Assembly (NCBI GenBank): GCA_009846005.1
Contig: VXYL01000056.1
Coordinates: 62,001-126,000 of the forward strand
Length of the DNA stretch: 64,000 bases
Reading direction: 5' to 3'
Source of the DNA: Gammaproteobacteria bacterium
GTDB lineage: Bacteria; Pseudomonadota; Gammaproteobacteria; Pseudomonadales; Azotimanducaceae
Shown: positions 48,830 to 60,742 of the stretch, one piece after another
How positions within the stretch are numbered: the stretch's first letter is position 1
Layout of the letters: the number at the start of each line of letters is the position of its first letter
Notes under the pieces: model-generated
Databases searched by the model: none
What the model saw: the letters and a program-made list of their open reading frames with translations, nothing else
Told to the model about the DNA's origin: nothing
Translations under genes and position numbers: made by a program

Positions 48830-49903
48830 ATGCGCAAGGATGTCTGCATTGCGGCCATCGCCTCGACGTTGGCGTTTCCGGCGACGGCCGAGGGTATCGC
48901 CCCCGGCTTCTCCCTTGCCGTCTACACCGACGAGGTGCCCAACGCCCGGCAAATGGCCGAGTCGGAGTCCGGCGTGCTCTTCGTCGGAACCCGTCGCGCC
49001 GGACGCGTCTACGCGGTCGTGCCTGCACCGGAAGGTCCGCCCGAAGTGGTGACGCTGGCCAAGGGTTTGACGATGCCAAGCGGGCTTGCGTTGTCGGGTG
49101 GTGATCTCTACGTCGCGGCCCTCGACCGGGTCCTCCGCTACCCCGACATCGAGGCCACGTTCCGGCGCTCGCCGAAGCCCGAGATCGTTACCGATGCCCT
49201 ACCCGATCGCTATCACCACGGCTGGAAGTACCTATCCGTCGGACCCGACGGATTCTTGTATGTGCCGGTCGGCGCACCGTGCAACATCTGCAAGTCAGAT
49301 GACGAACGCTTCGCCAGCATCCTGCGCATGGACCCCATCTCCGGCGAGACCACCGTGTACGCGCACGGCGTGCGCAACTCCGTGGGGATGGCATGGCATC
49401 CGGCGACGAATGAACTGTGGTTCACGGACAACGGCCGGGACATGATGGGCGACGATCTGCCGCCGGAGGAGGTGAACCGGGTGCGCAAGGCCGGCGCCCA
49501 CTACGGCTATCCGTACATCCACGGATCCGCGATCCCCGATCCGGAATTCGGCGACGGGCACGACCCGTCCGACTACGTCCCGCCCGAGGTCGAGATACAG
49601 GCCCACGCGGCGGCGATCGGCATGGATTTCTACACCGGCGGCAAGTTCGGTTCCGACTACGCGAACGCGCTGTTCATCGCCGAACACGGCTCCTGGAACC
49701 GTTCCTCCAAGGTGGGCTATCGGGTCAGCGTGGTGCGGTTCGTGGACGAAAAGCCCGTCTATTTGCCGTTCGTCGACGTTTGGCTCGAGGGACAAAGGGC
49801 ATCCGGGCGTCCCGCCGACGTCCTTGCGGCACGCGACGGCAGTCTGCTCGTCTCCGACGATCAAGGCGGACGAATCTACCGCGTCACGCGCGATTCGAAA
49901 TAG
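48830..49903 (+). CDS. Soluble glucose/sorbosone dehydrogenase-type beta-propeller
   Basis: A 357-residue exported protein with a short signal peptide (residues 1-20, ending PATA). It has the hallmarks of PQQ-dependent sugar dehydrogenase-like propellers: NARQMAESESGVLFVGTR, HGWKYLSVGPDGFLYVPVGAPCNIC, GVRNSVGMAWHP and ELWFTDNGRD. The histidine in YHHGW is the conserved candidate active-site residue. Probably a periplasmic sugar oxidising enzyme; substrate and cofactor are not proven by sequence. It is convergent with the transglycosylase gene, 9 bp away. Confidence 0.87.
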   Translation: MRKDVCIAAIASTLAFPATAEGIAPGFSLAVYTDEVPNARQMAESESGVLFVGTRRAGRVYAVVPAPEGPPEVVTLAKGLTMPSGLALSGGDLYVAALDRVLRYPDIEATFRRSPKPEIVTDALPDRYHHGWKYLSVGPDGFLYVPVGAPCNICKSDDERFASILRMDPISGETTVYAHGVRNSVGMAWHPATNELWFTDNGRDMMGDDLPPEEVNRVRKAGAHYGYPYIHGSAIPDPEFGDGHDPSDYVPPEVEIQAHAAAIGMDFYTGGKFGSDYANALFIAEHGSWNRSSKVGYRVSVVRFVDEKPVYLPFVDVWLEGQRASGRPADVLAARDGSLLVSDDQGGRIYRVTRDSK

Positions 49904-49912
49904 ACCCAGCCC

Positions 49913-52580
<2,668 letters not shown>

Positions 52581-52589
52581 TCAACCGCC

Positions 52590-53558
52590 CTACGCTCTCA
52601 AGAGCATTCGCCGGTGATCGCGTATGCGCTGGCGACAGTGCTCGATGGTCTGCGCACTCATGTCGCTCATGCGCTCGTCCTTCAGCTCCGCATCCAGCGA
52701 GATGGCGAGATCCTGCGCGACATCGAGCATATCCTCGAACGCGGTTCCCGGATCCCGGACCTGTCCCAAACTGAGCAGCATTACGATTCCGGGGGTTTCG
52801 AGAGCTGCCGGACGGGAGATGTCGAAAGAGCCCGGCTCGACCCCGTTCGCGACCGTGTACCACAGGCCGCCACAACGCGGATCCGACTTTTTGAAGACCC
52901 GGTCCGCGTCGCACTTCAAGCCGTGCGAAACAAACATCTTGAGGAGCGCCTCGCCGTCCAGCCGCCGTCCCGGCCGGGCAAACAGCCAGACGACAATGAC
53001 CTCGTCAAGGGATTCGGGAACGTTGGGCTCGTCCCGGGGTTCGTTGCGCTCCTGCCGCGGGGTGAACTCATGGAACTCCGGGCGCATGGCCCGAGGCACG
53101 GTGGGTTCGGTTCGCTTCCCGGGAATGTCGATTCGACGGCCCTTGCGCAGCATCTCGGGACCGTCGTCCTCCGTCTGCGGCGACTCCATCGTCTGCGCGA
53201 CCACGGTTTCGTCTTCCGGTAGGGATGCCGGCGCGTCCCCGGCCTCCTGCTCGGTCACGGCATCGGCGTGGGTTGCTTCTTCGTTCGACGCGGTTGTGGG
53301 CTCCATTAGAACGGGCGGCCCCGGTTCTTCCTCGTGAACGGTCTCCTCGACCATCGGTACGGCGGGCTCCTCCGCCGCATCATCATCCCAAAGCAACTCC
53401 GCGACGTCCTCCCCTTCCATGAGGACATCCGACTCAAAGTCCTCGCTATCCTCATTCGGCACAGGTCGATTGGCACGCCATGCCGAGATGAGCGCGTGGA
53501 GCAGAACAACACCGATCAGCAATCCACCGCCAACAAGGACGTAGCTCTTCATATCCAT
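52590..53558 (-). CDS. zipA: Cell division protein ZipA
   Basis: A 322-residue ZipA, the membrane anchor that binds FtsZ C-terminal tails. It has an N-terminal membrane helix (SYVLVGGGLLIGVVLLHAL), a long acidic, Pro/Glu-rich linker (residues 35-185) and the C-terminal FtsZ-binding domain (about 190-320: VIVVWLFARPGRRLDGEALL...GLWYTVANGVEPGSFD). Starts at 53558 (GAGG upstream) or 53552 are both possible. It lies between smc and ligA, as in other gammaproteobacteria. Confidence 0.94.
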   Translation of the reverse strand: MDMKSYVLVGGGLLIGVVLLHALISAWRANRPVPNEDSEDFESDVLMEGEDVAELLWDDDAAEEPAVPMVEETVHEEEPGPPVLMEPTTASNEEATHADAVTEQEAGDAPASLPEDETVVAQTMESPQTEDDGPEMLRKGRRIDIPGKRTEPTVPRAMRPEFHEFTPRQERNEPRDEPNVPESLDEVIVVWLFARPGRRLDGEALLKMFVSHGLKCDADRVFKKSDPRCGGLWYTVANGVEPGSFDISRPAALETPGIVMLLSLGQVRDPGTAFEDMLDVAQDLAISLDAELKDERMSDMSAQTIEHCRQRIRDHRRMLLRA

Positions 53559-53703
53559 ATGAGCGCCTCAAAGTCGTCCCGGCGCTTCGCTAACGCCGTG
53601 CGCCGGGTGCGCCTCCAACCCAGCCACACCGATCTCCCATGGAACAACCGTCGCCACTCGCTTTGCTCGTTTTCGCGTTTGTTCCACGGAAGAACCCTCA
53701 AGA

Positions 53704-56700
53704 CTATCCGGCCGCGATCTGCGCAGCCCCTTCCATGTCCACAGATACCAAGCGCGACACCCCGGCTTCCTGCATCGTCACGCCCAAGAGGTGATCCGCC
53801 ATTTCGATCGTTTGCTTGTTGTGGGTGATCACGACGAATTGCACGTCGTCCGCCATTTCACGGATGAGATCGCCGAACCGGGCGACGTTGGTGTCGTCCA
53901 AGGGCGCATCCACCTCGTCAAGGAAGCAGACCGGGCTCGGGTTGAGCTGGAAGATGGAGAAGATGAGCGCCACGGCGGCCATCGCTTTCTCGCCCCCCGA
54001 GAGCTGGTGAGTCGTGGGGTGTTTGCCGGGGGGCCGGGCCATGAGCGCCACACCGGTGTCCAGCCAGTCATCGCCGGTCTGCACCAAGTGCGCGCTCCCG
54101 CCGCCGAAAATTCTCGGGAACAATCGGCGCAGGTTCTCGTCGACCCGCTCGAAGGTGTCCTTGAACCGGGTTCGCGTATCGCGGTCGATCCGGCGGATGG
54201 CGTTCTTGAGGGTGGCGAGGGCAGCCTCCAGATCCTCGCGTTGGTCGTCGAGATTCTGTTTCTCCTCGGACCTTTCCTCGTATTCGTCGATTGCCGCCAA
54301 GTTGATGGGACCCAACCGCGTGATCCTGGCCTCCAATCGCGTCAGTGAACCAACCCACACATCCTCCGTCGCGTCCGCGGGCAGGCCACGTTGCGCATCG
54401 GCAAGACCGATACCTGTCTCTCGGAGTCGGGCCCGCTCGTTGTCCCGGTTCGCAACCAGCCGTTCGCGGTCGAGCCGCGCCGCCTCCAACCGGCCGCGTA
54501 CCGATTCGAGTTTGGTGTCCGCATCGGTCCTGCGGAGGGTCGCCGTCCGGAGTTCGGTCTCAACGCTGTCCACCTTGTGCCGAAGCTCGGCGAGCCGGGT
54601 CTCGAGCGCCTGCCGGGCCGCCGACTTGCCCCGCAAGTCGTCCCGTTGGCCGGGAATGGTCGATTCGATTTCGACGATGCCCGCGCGCAGTTCCGCCATG
54701 CGTGCATCGAAATCGCGACGCTGGTCTAGGAGACGCTGCCGCGCTGTCTCACTGGCCGCGACGGACGCCCGCATCCCCTGGTACTCGCCGCGCAACGCAT
54801 GCAGGGCATCACGCGCTTCCTGGGCGTCCCGGCGCGCCCGTTCGAGTTCAGTGGATTCCCGGTCCCGCACCTCGCGGAGTCCTTCACCCTCCGATCGCAT
54901 TTCGTCGGCGGCTTCGCGGAGTTCGGCAAGCCGGTCGCGGCAGCCCGCCAGCAGTTTCGTTTCGTCCTCGATCTGGGAGCGAATCTCATCCCGCTCGGCG
55001 GCGTTCCTCCGGGCCCGGGCGTCGGCCTCCTCCACCCGTACCTGGCGAACGTCGTGTTCGAGGGTTACCCGAGACAACTCCTCAGCATGTTCGGTGTGGC
55101 GGGCCTGAATGGCCTCGCGCTCTTCTTCGAGCACCAGCAGCCGTTCGCGGGTTTCCGCCAGGCGCTCTTCCCGATGCCCCACCCGCGCATCGGCGTCCCG
55201 GCAAGCGGCTTCAAGGCGATCGATCTCCTGGGCTCGCGCGACCACGCCGACGTCTTTCTCGCTTGCCGCGGGGGACCGGATCCAGTCGGGGCCCAGCCAG
55301 ATGCCGTCCTTGGTCACGATACTCTGACCCGCAGCAAGCATCGAACGGTGCGCCAAGGCGTCACCGATGGAGGTCGCCGCGAATACGCCGTCGAGGAGGG
55401 TTCCCACCGCGTTGTCGACGAAACCGGAGAGCGGCGGCAGGGGAGCACGAGGGGCCTGCCCCTCGCATGAAGGAACCTGGTCGGGGGGCGATGACGCACT
55501 GGCTTCGTAGAGCGTCAGCCCGCCGCCCTCGAGGGCATTGAGGTCGTTCGCCAACGCGCCTGTATCGTCGACTGCGACGGCGTCGGCGAAATCGCCCAGA
55601 ACCGCCTCGACGGCGGATTCCCAACCGGGCGAAACCCCGAGACGCTCGCCGAGTCTCGGCGCGTCGCCCAAGCCATGTTCGCGAAGCCAACGCCCGCTCT
55701 TCGATCCGTCCGGCGCCTTGCCGACAGCGGCGCGTTGCACCGCGACGACGCCTGCCAGGTCGCCCCGCAGTCGTTGCGCTTCGGTCCTCGCGTCGTCGCG
55801 AGCGCGTTCGGCCAGCGAGCGTTCCTCGCGGGCCGCCCCAAGTGCTGCAGTGTTGGCCGCCAAGTCAACGCGAAGTGCATCGACCCGGCGTGCGGTTTCG
55901 TCGATCTGGCGTGCCAAGCGCTCGACGCTGGCGTCCACGACGCTGCCCGGTTCGGCCTCCAACGCCCCCGCGCGTGCACGCAGGCTCTGCAGAACCTGCT
56001 CGCCGTGTTCGATCCGACTCTGCCGAACATCGGTTTCGCGTTTGTTGTCGCCTACGCGACCGGCATGTTCCTCCCATGCGCGCTGACCGTGACGCACGCG
56101 TTCTTCCATATCGGCGAGCCGCGCCGCGGCGGCTCGGTCATCGGCTTCGCAATCCGCGAGCCGGGGAGCCTTGGCGGCGAGTTTCGCATTGAGATCCTCG
56201 ATGCGCGCTGAATCTGCATCGAGCTGTTCCCGGGTATCTCGATAGCGCGTTCCGAGGTCCTCGAGATCGCGCCGATGCTGCGCAAGTCGCTCCGTGTTGT
56301 ATTCGATGCTCTGCTCCAGGCGCGCCGCGTCGGCACCGATGCCATGCCAGCGCCCTTGCACCTCCCCCCGCTCGTGGCCCAACTCGGCCAGTGCGGCCCG
56401 GTTGCGTTCGAGTGTCGCGTCGAGGTCGTCGCGCGCCGCGGCGGCGGTTTCGTGCGCCGCCTCCAAGGTGCCGATTTGCGATTCCTTGCTCGACAACTCG
56501 GCGTCGATCGCGCCGAGACGCAGCGCGTGCAGTTCGGCGGAGAGGCGTTTTTGGCGCGTCTTGAACTCGCGGTAGCGCTCGGCAGCCTTCGCCTGGCGTT
56601 GCAGGTGCGCCAAGTGGCGGCCGAGTTCATCGGTGCGATCGGTGAGGCGGTCGAGGTTGTCGACGGTGTGCTTGATGCGATTGTGCGTCTCTCGCCGCCG

Positions 56701-57240
56701 CTCGCGGTATTTCGATATGCCGGCCGCTTCCTCGAGGTAGGCTCGGAGTTCCTCGGGCTTGGCCGTTACCAACTGCGAAACCATGCCCTGCTCGATGATC
56801 GAGTAGCTGCGGGGGCCTATTCCGGTGCCTAGGAAGACATCGGCCACATCGCGGCGTCGACAGCGCGTGCCGTTCAGGTAGTACGTGGATTGCGCATCGC
56901 GGGTGAGCTCCCGACGAACGACGAGCTCCGCATAGGTGGCGAACCTGCCCTTGGCGAATTCGCCGCCGGCCCGACCGTCGGCATTATCGAAGACGAGTTC
57001 GATGGACGCCAGGGAAGTGGGTTGGCGGGCCGATGAGCCGTTGAAGATGACATCCGTCAACGCCTCGCCGCGCAGTTGCCGCGCCGAACTCTCGCCGAGA
57101 ACCCAGCGCACGGCATCGATGATGTTGGACTTGCCGCAACCGTTGGGACCAACTACCGCGCAACGATTGCCGGGGAAGGTGACGGTCGTGGGATCAACGA
57201 AGGACTTGAACCCGGCGAGCTTGATTTCCTTAAGGCGCAT
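53704..57240 (-). CDS. smc: Chromosome segregation protein SMC
   Basis: SMC (1178 aa) with the Walker A head (GPNGCGKSNI), long coiled coils with a central hinge, and the C-terminal head with signature LSGGEKAMAAVAL and Walker B FLDEVDAPLDD. Presence of SMC rather than MukB separates this organism from enterics. In the hinge region a palindromic repeat (about 55438-55480) is read in frame as VPSCEGQAPRAPLPP, matching an element in the DUF2066 gene. Relative length is normal for SMC. Confidence 0.97.
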   Translation of the reverse strand: MRLKEIKLAGFKSFVDPTTVTFPGNRCAVVGPNGCGKSNIIDAVRWVLGESSARQLRGEALTDVIFNGSSARQPTSLASIELVFDNADGRAGGEFAKGRFATYAELVVRRELTRDAQSTYYLNGTRCRRRDVADVFLGTGIGPRSYSIIEQGMVSQLVTAKPEELRAYLEEAAGISKYRERRRETHNRIKHTVDNLDRLTDRTDELGRHLAHLQRQAKAAERYREFKTRQKRLSAELHALRLGAIDAELSSKESQIGTLEAAHETAAAARDDLDATLERNRAALAELGHERGEVQGRWHGIGADAARLEQSIEYNTERLAQHRRDLEDLGTRYRDTREQLDADSARIEDLNAKLAAKAPRLADCEADDRAAAARLADMEERVRHGQRAWEEHAGRVGDNKRETDVRQSRIEHGEQVLQSLRARAGALEAEPGSVVDASVERLARQIDETARRVDALRVDLAANTAALGAAREERSLAERARDDARTEAQRLRGDLAGVVAVQRAAVGKAPDGSKSGRWLREHGLGDAPRLGERLGVSPGWESAVEAVLGDFADAVAVDDTGALANDLNALEGGGLTLYEASASSPPDQVPSCEGQAPRAPLPPLSGFVDNAVGTLLDGVFAATSIGDALAHRSMLAAGQSIVTKDGIWLGPDWIRSPAASEKDVGVVARAQEIDRLEAACRDADARVGHREERLAETRERLLVLEEEREAIQARHTEHAEELSRVTLEHDVRQVRVEEADARARRNAAERDEIRSQIEDETKLLAGCRDRLAELREAADEMRSEGEGLREVRDRESTELERARRDAQEARDALHALRGEYQGMRASVAASETARQRLLDQRRDFDARMAELRAGIVEIESTIPGQRDDLRGKSAARQALETRLAELRHKVDSVETELRTATLRRTDADTKLESVRGRLEAARLDRERLVANRDNERARLRETGIGLADAQRGLPADATEDVWVGSLTRLEARITRLGPINLAAIDEYEERSEEKQNLDDQREDLEAALATLKNAIRRIDRDTRTRFKDTFERVDENLRRLFPRIFGGGSAHLVQTGDDWLDTGVALMARPPGKHPTTHQLSGGEKAMAAVALIFSIFQLNPSPVCFLDEVDAPLDDTNVARFGDLIREMADDVQFVVITHNKQTIEMADHLLGVTMQEAGVSRLVSVDMEGAAQIAAG
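55438..55480. repeat. Palindromic repeat in frame inside smc
   Basis: On the coding strand GGTTCCTTCATGCGAGGGGC then AGGCCCCTCGTGCTCCC, with arms GCGAGGGGC and GCCCCTCG. This is the same element as the 45-bp units at 2061-2150, with few substitutions. It adds about 14 residues in the hinge region. Confidence 0.8.
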
Positions 57241-57312
57241 TCAGTTAACGACAATCCGTTGTCGCGCACATGACGGAGTGTAACGAAATCGCTGCGCAAT
57301 GCCAGCAGAAAA

Positions 57313-57795
57313 TCACCGAATGGCGGCTGTCCTCAGTCCTGCCTCGTCGGCTGTTTCGAGCGGCGGGCAATCGCGGTCCGCGACGATGTCGCGGGTTTCG
57401 TGCGGCACGTAGTTCTCGTCGTGCTTCGCGAGCACCTCATTGGCGTTGAAAAGACCGTGCTCGGTGAGTTGCCCCCGCACCATGATGCCCTTGCATTCCT
57501 TGAACAAGTCCGGCAACGGTCCTACGTAACGGACATCGAACTCGTGGCCCTGATAGTCGGTGATCGAGAAGGTGACGCCAAGTCCTTCCTCTTCGTAGTC
57601 GACGCTGCCTTCTCGCACGATGCCGCCGGCGCGGATGTCGACACCCAACGGCGCCTCGCCGTTCGTGACCCGTGCGGGTTCGTAGAACAGACCGACGTCT
57701 TCCTGCAACGCGAGCAGGGCGAAAGACAGCGTGGCCGTTGCGCCGGCGACGACGAACAGGACCACGGCGAGCCGCCGTTGGCGAACTCTCCTCAC
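57313..57795 (-). CDS. ccmE: Cytochrome c maturation heme chaperone CcmE
   Basis: A 160-residue CcmE, a periplasmic membrane-anchored chaperone that binds heme covalently. It has an N-terminal helix (LAVVLFVVAGATATLSFALL), then DVGLFYEPARV, RAGGIVREGSV, VRYVGPLPDLF and the heme site LAKHDENYVP with the binding histidine. The start is GTG, overlapping the ccmD stop (GTGA). It ends the ccmABCDE run; ccmF, ccmG and ccmH do not follow, as smc lies next. Confidence 0.96.
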   Translation of the reverse strand: MRRVRQRRLAVVLFVVAGATATLSFALLALQEDVGLFYEPARVTNGEAPLGVDIRAGGIVREGSVDYEEEGLGVTFSITDYQGHEFDVRYVGPLPDLFKECKGIMVRGQLTEHGLFNANEVLAKHDENYVPHETRDIVADRDCPPLETADEAGLRTAAIR

Positions 57796-57944
57796 TGTCG
57801 TTCTCCACGTCGCTTGAGGCGCCGTATCCTAGCGCGTAGCGATGCCAGCGGCCAGATGCCGATCCCCACGAGGGCGGCGAAACTCAACGCGTAGGCACTC
57901 CAGACATAGACGCCGTGACCACCCATGTGAAGCAACTCGGTCAC
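57792..57944 (-). CDS. ccmD: Heme exporter protein CcmD
   Basis: A small 50-residue single-helix protein: HMGGHGVYVWSAYALSFAAL, then a hydrophobic stretch, and a basic tail (RARIRRLKRRGERQ), as in CcmD. The GTG start at 57944 overlaps the ccmC stop (GTGA), and the stop overlaps the ccmE start. CcmD is needed to release holo-CcmE from CcmABC. Confidence 0.9.
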   Translation of the reverse strand: MTELLHMGGHGVYVWSAYALSFAALVGIGIWPLASLRARIRRLKRRGERQ

Positions 57945-58687
57945 GACTTCGAAATCCAATCGTGCAACCACTGGGCCCCGCCTTCCCGCTCGACGATGCG
58001 CGCCCGCAACGCGGCAATCACCACGCCAGCGACAAAGCAGTAGAAGCCCAGGACATTGACCGCCAAGGGCATAAGGAAGACCGGAGCGATCGCCGGCTTC
58101 TCGCCGATCACGATGCTGGGCGGCTGATGAAGCGTCGTAAACCACTCCACCGAATACTTGATGATGGGAATGTTGACAACTCCCACCAGCGCCAGGAGCG
58201 CGACCGCCCGGGATGCGCGATCCGGACGCCCGATCGCCTGGCGCAACGCGACCAATCCGAAGAACAGGAAGGCCAGCAACAGGGTCGATACGGTGCGGGC
58301 GTCCCACACCCATCCGGTACCCCAGGTCGGGATGCCCCAGATGATGCCGGTCGCGAGCGCCAGGACGGTGACCACGAATCCGATCGGCGCCGCCGCTTCA
58401 ATCAACATGTCGGCCATCTTCATCCGCCAGACCAGGAACACGAACCCCGCAATGGCGATCGCGACGTAGATGGCCTCGGCCAGGTGGGCGGCCGGCGCGT
58501 GGATGAAGAGGATGCGCACGCTGTTGCCTTGCAGGCGCTCCGGCGGCACGAAGCCCAATCCCCAAACCGATCCCACGGCGATGAGCGATGCCCCGACGGC
58601 ATACAGGCCGATCACCCACGCCCGCGAGCCCGCGAAGAACCATCGCGGGGAGCCGGTTCTATGGAACGTCCGCTTAATCCATCCCAT
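57941..58687 (-). CDS. ccmC: Heme exporter/lyase CcmC
   Basis: A 248-residue, six-helix membrane protein of the heme-handling family. The tryptophan-rich motif WGTGWVWDARTVSTLLL binds heme, with flanking histidines (IHAPAAHLAEA and FTTLHQPPSI). It presents heme to CcmE. The ATG at 58687 is preferred over an in-frame TTG at 58702. Gap to ccmB is 91 bp. Confidence 0.96.
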   Translation of the reverse strand: MGWIKRTFHRTGSPRWFFAGSRAWVIGLYAVGASLIAVGSVWGLGFVPPERLQGNSVRILFIHAPAAHLAEAIYVAIAIAGFVFLVWRMKMADMLIEAAAPIGFVVTVLALATGIIWGIPTWGTGWVWDARTVSTLLLAFLFFGLVALRQAIGRPDRASRAVALLALVGVVNIPIIKYSVEWFTTLHQPPSIVIGEKPAIAPVFLMPLAVNVLGFYCFVAGVVIAALRARIVEREGGAQWLHDWISKS

Positions 58688-58778
58688 GGTTTCGCCCCAC
58701 AACGCGCCGCCACAAGGCCGCCGTTTCAGGGGCCGTCAAGGCGATTGTAAACCGCCGGTCGAATCGCGCCGCCAAGAG

Positions 58779-59429
58779 TCAATACTCCTGGCTGATGGCG
58801 AGCGCCTTGCCCACGGCGAACGGTGCGGCGGTCAGACAGCCCGCCAGCAGGGCCGAGAGCGCCAGAAGCTGGAAGGCGACCGGATCGCCGGACACCGCCG
58901 CCGTGCTTGCGCTGGCGCCGAAGATCAACACCGGCACATAGAACGGCAGTACCAGGATGGCAACCAACAAGCCGCCGCGACCGGTAGCGACGGTCAGGGC
59001 CGAGCCGATGGCACCCAAGAGGGTCAGCGCCGGCGTGCCGATGCACAACGTCAACACCAGCACCCCGATCCCGGATGTCGTGCCGGTGAGCATGATTGCC
59101 GCCACCGGGCTCAACACCGCCACCGGCGCCCCGGACAGCGCCCAATGCGCGGCGAGTTTGCCCATGACCGCGGGGAACAGCGGTTGGGCGTGGATCAGCA
59201 ACTGCTCCAGCGTGCCGTCGTCGTGGTCGCGCCGGAATACGCCCTCAACCGCCAGCACGTTGGCGAACAACGCCAGCACCCAGATGGCGCCCGGTGCGAG
59301 GTTCGCGCCGCCGCCGAGGCCAAGAAGAACCGTTGCGAGCACGAAGAACACCAGCGGATTCGCAGCATCCGAGCGGCTGCGCACAGCAACGAGCAGGTCG
59401 CGCCGGAACTGGGCGACGAAAAGTCTCAT
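58779..59429 (-). CDS. ccmB: Heme exporter protein CcmB
   Basis: A 216-residue, six-helix ABC permease: AQFRRDLLVAVRSRSDAANPLVFFVL at the start and GTLEQLLIHAQPLFP in the cytoplasmic loop are diagnostic. The ATG at 59429 overlaps the ccmA stop (ATGA). The longer open frame upstream is the antisense of the ccmA gene region. Confidence 0.95.
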   Translation of the reverse strand: MRLFVAQFRRDLLVAVRSRSDAANPLVFFVLATVLLGLGGGANLAPGAIWVLALFANVLAVEGVFRRDHDDGTLEQLLIHAQPLFPAVMGKLAAHWALSGAPVAVLSPVAAIMLTGTTSGIGVLVLTLCIGTPALTLLGAIGSALTVATGRGGLLVAILVLPFYVPVLIFGASASTAAVSGDPVAFQLLALSALLAGCLTAAPFAVGKALAISQEY

Positions 59430-60025
59430 GTACCAAGCGCCACGGTACGCGTGGCTCGTGCGCCGGGCGCGGCTGACAACACCTGGTGCGTGGCGCAGAC
59501 CGCCGCGCCGCCCGTCGAGCAATGCGCGGCAAGCAGGTCGCCCAACAGGTCGCGACCGTCATCGTCCAAGGCAGTGAGCGGCTCGTCGAGAATCCACAGC
59601 GGCGTCGGCCCAACCAGCAACCGGGCGAGCGACACCCGCCGCTGCTGTCCCGCCGACAGCGAGTCGCACAGCTCGTGCCGGGCAGGGCCCAATCCGACGC
59701 GTATGAGCGCGGTGGCGAGGGACTCGTCATTTGCGCTTGCATTGGCAATGCCGGCGAACCAGCGCAGATTCTCGATGGGCGTCATGCGCCCGCAGATGCC
59801 GGACCGGTGGCCGACGTAGACGCCGTCGGCGGTTCGATCGACCGCACCGGAATCCGGTTCGTGGAGACCCACCAGGCAACGCAACAGCGTGCTCTTGCCG
59901 CTGCCGTTGGGTCCCCGGATCTCGACCCGATCGCCTGGCCGTACCACGAGCGACAACTCGCTGAACAACACGCGGTCGCCGACGCTGCAACGGATGGCTT
60001 CGGCAACGAGCAGGTGGTCTTGCAC
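59426..60025 (-). CDS. ccmA: Heme exporter ATP-binding protein CcmA
   Basis: A 199-residue ABC ATPase with Walker A GPNGSGKST, signature LSAGQQRRVSLARLL, Walker B LWILDEPLTALD and switch histidine CATHQ. It powers release of holo-CcmE with CcmB. A GTG at 60025 gives the family N-terminus; the frame continues upstream without homology. It leads the ccmABCDE operon, with sigma factor gene divergent 130 bp away. Confidence 0.93.
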   Translation of the reverse strand: MQDHLLVAEAIRCSVGDRVLFSELSLVVRPGDRVEIRGPNGSGKSTLLRCLVGLHEPDSGAVDRTADGVYVGHRSGICGRMTPIENLRWFAGIANASANDESLATALIRVGLGPARHELCDSLSAGQQRRVSLARLLVGPTPLWILDEPLTALDDDGRDLLGDLLAAHCSTGGAAVCATHQVLSAAPGARATRTVALGT

Positions 60026-60154
60026 TGCGGGTCTCGCTCTTCGTCCTGGCTGGGTACGCCCAACGGCCTCCCGGCCACACCGACCGCAGTAAACGCCAAC
60101 CGACGATTCCGCGTCTATAGTGTCGAGGAACCCAAGCCGACGCCGGGACCCCGC

Positions 60155-60742
60155 TTGAGCGACCCCGCACTCGACATTCCCGGGCAGTTGTTGGCTCGGG
60201 CGAGAGACAACGACGATGCCGCGCTTGCTGACCTCATCGACGCGACGGCTCCGCAAGTGCGTCGCTGGGCATTGGTGCAGACCGGCGACGCGACGGAAGC
60301 GGACGACCTTACACAAGAGGTGCTGATACGCATGATTCGCAACCTCGACGCCCTGCCGGCACCACCCCGCCTTGCCGGGTGGCTGTATACCGTGACCCGA
60401 AACGCCGCGGCCGACCGCTTTCGGCAACGCGCTCGGCAACGGCACGCAGGGGACTCCGAGCGCACTCTGGCGGCGATGGTTTCCGACACTGCGAGCCCGG
60501 CGAGTGACGCCGAACGCGGCGAGCTTGGCGAGTTGCTCCAAGCGTCGTTCCACGACCTGCCGCGGCGTCAGCGCGAGGTATTCGACCTTGTCGAACTGCA
60601 GGGCATTCCGGCCACGCAGGCCGCCGAAATCCTCGGCATCCGGGCGACCAGCGTGCGCGGCAATCTGTTCAAGGCGCGCCGCAACCTTCGGCGGCGCATC
60701 CTGGCCGTGTGGCCGGACGTTCAGGAGGAGGATTGGCAATGA
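60155..60742 (+). CDS. ECF-type RNA polymerase sigma factor
   Basis: About 195 residues with sigma-70 region 2 (DEADDLTQEVLIRMIRNL-like: ATEADDLTQEVLIRM, GWLYTVTRNAAADRFR) and region 4 (LPRRQREVFDLVELQGIPATQAAEILGI, RGNLFKARRNL). No ATG exists near the family start; a TTG at 60155 is the best choice. The stop overlaps the start of the anti-sigma gene (ATGA), so the pair is translationally coupled. Its own promoter and targets are not identified. Confidence 0.92.
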   Translation: MSDPALDIPGQLLARARDNDDAALADLIDATAPQVRRWALVQTGDATEADDLTQEVLIRMIRNLDALPAPPRLAGWLYTVTRNAAADRFRQRARQRHAGDSERTLAAMVSDTASPASDAERGELGELLQASFHDLPRRQREVFDLVELQGIPATQAAEILGIRATSVRGNLFKARRNLRRRILAVWPDVQEEDWQ

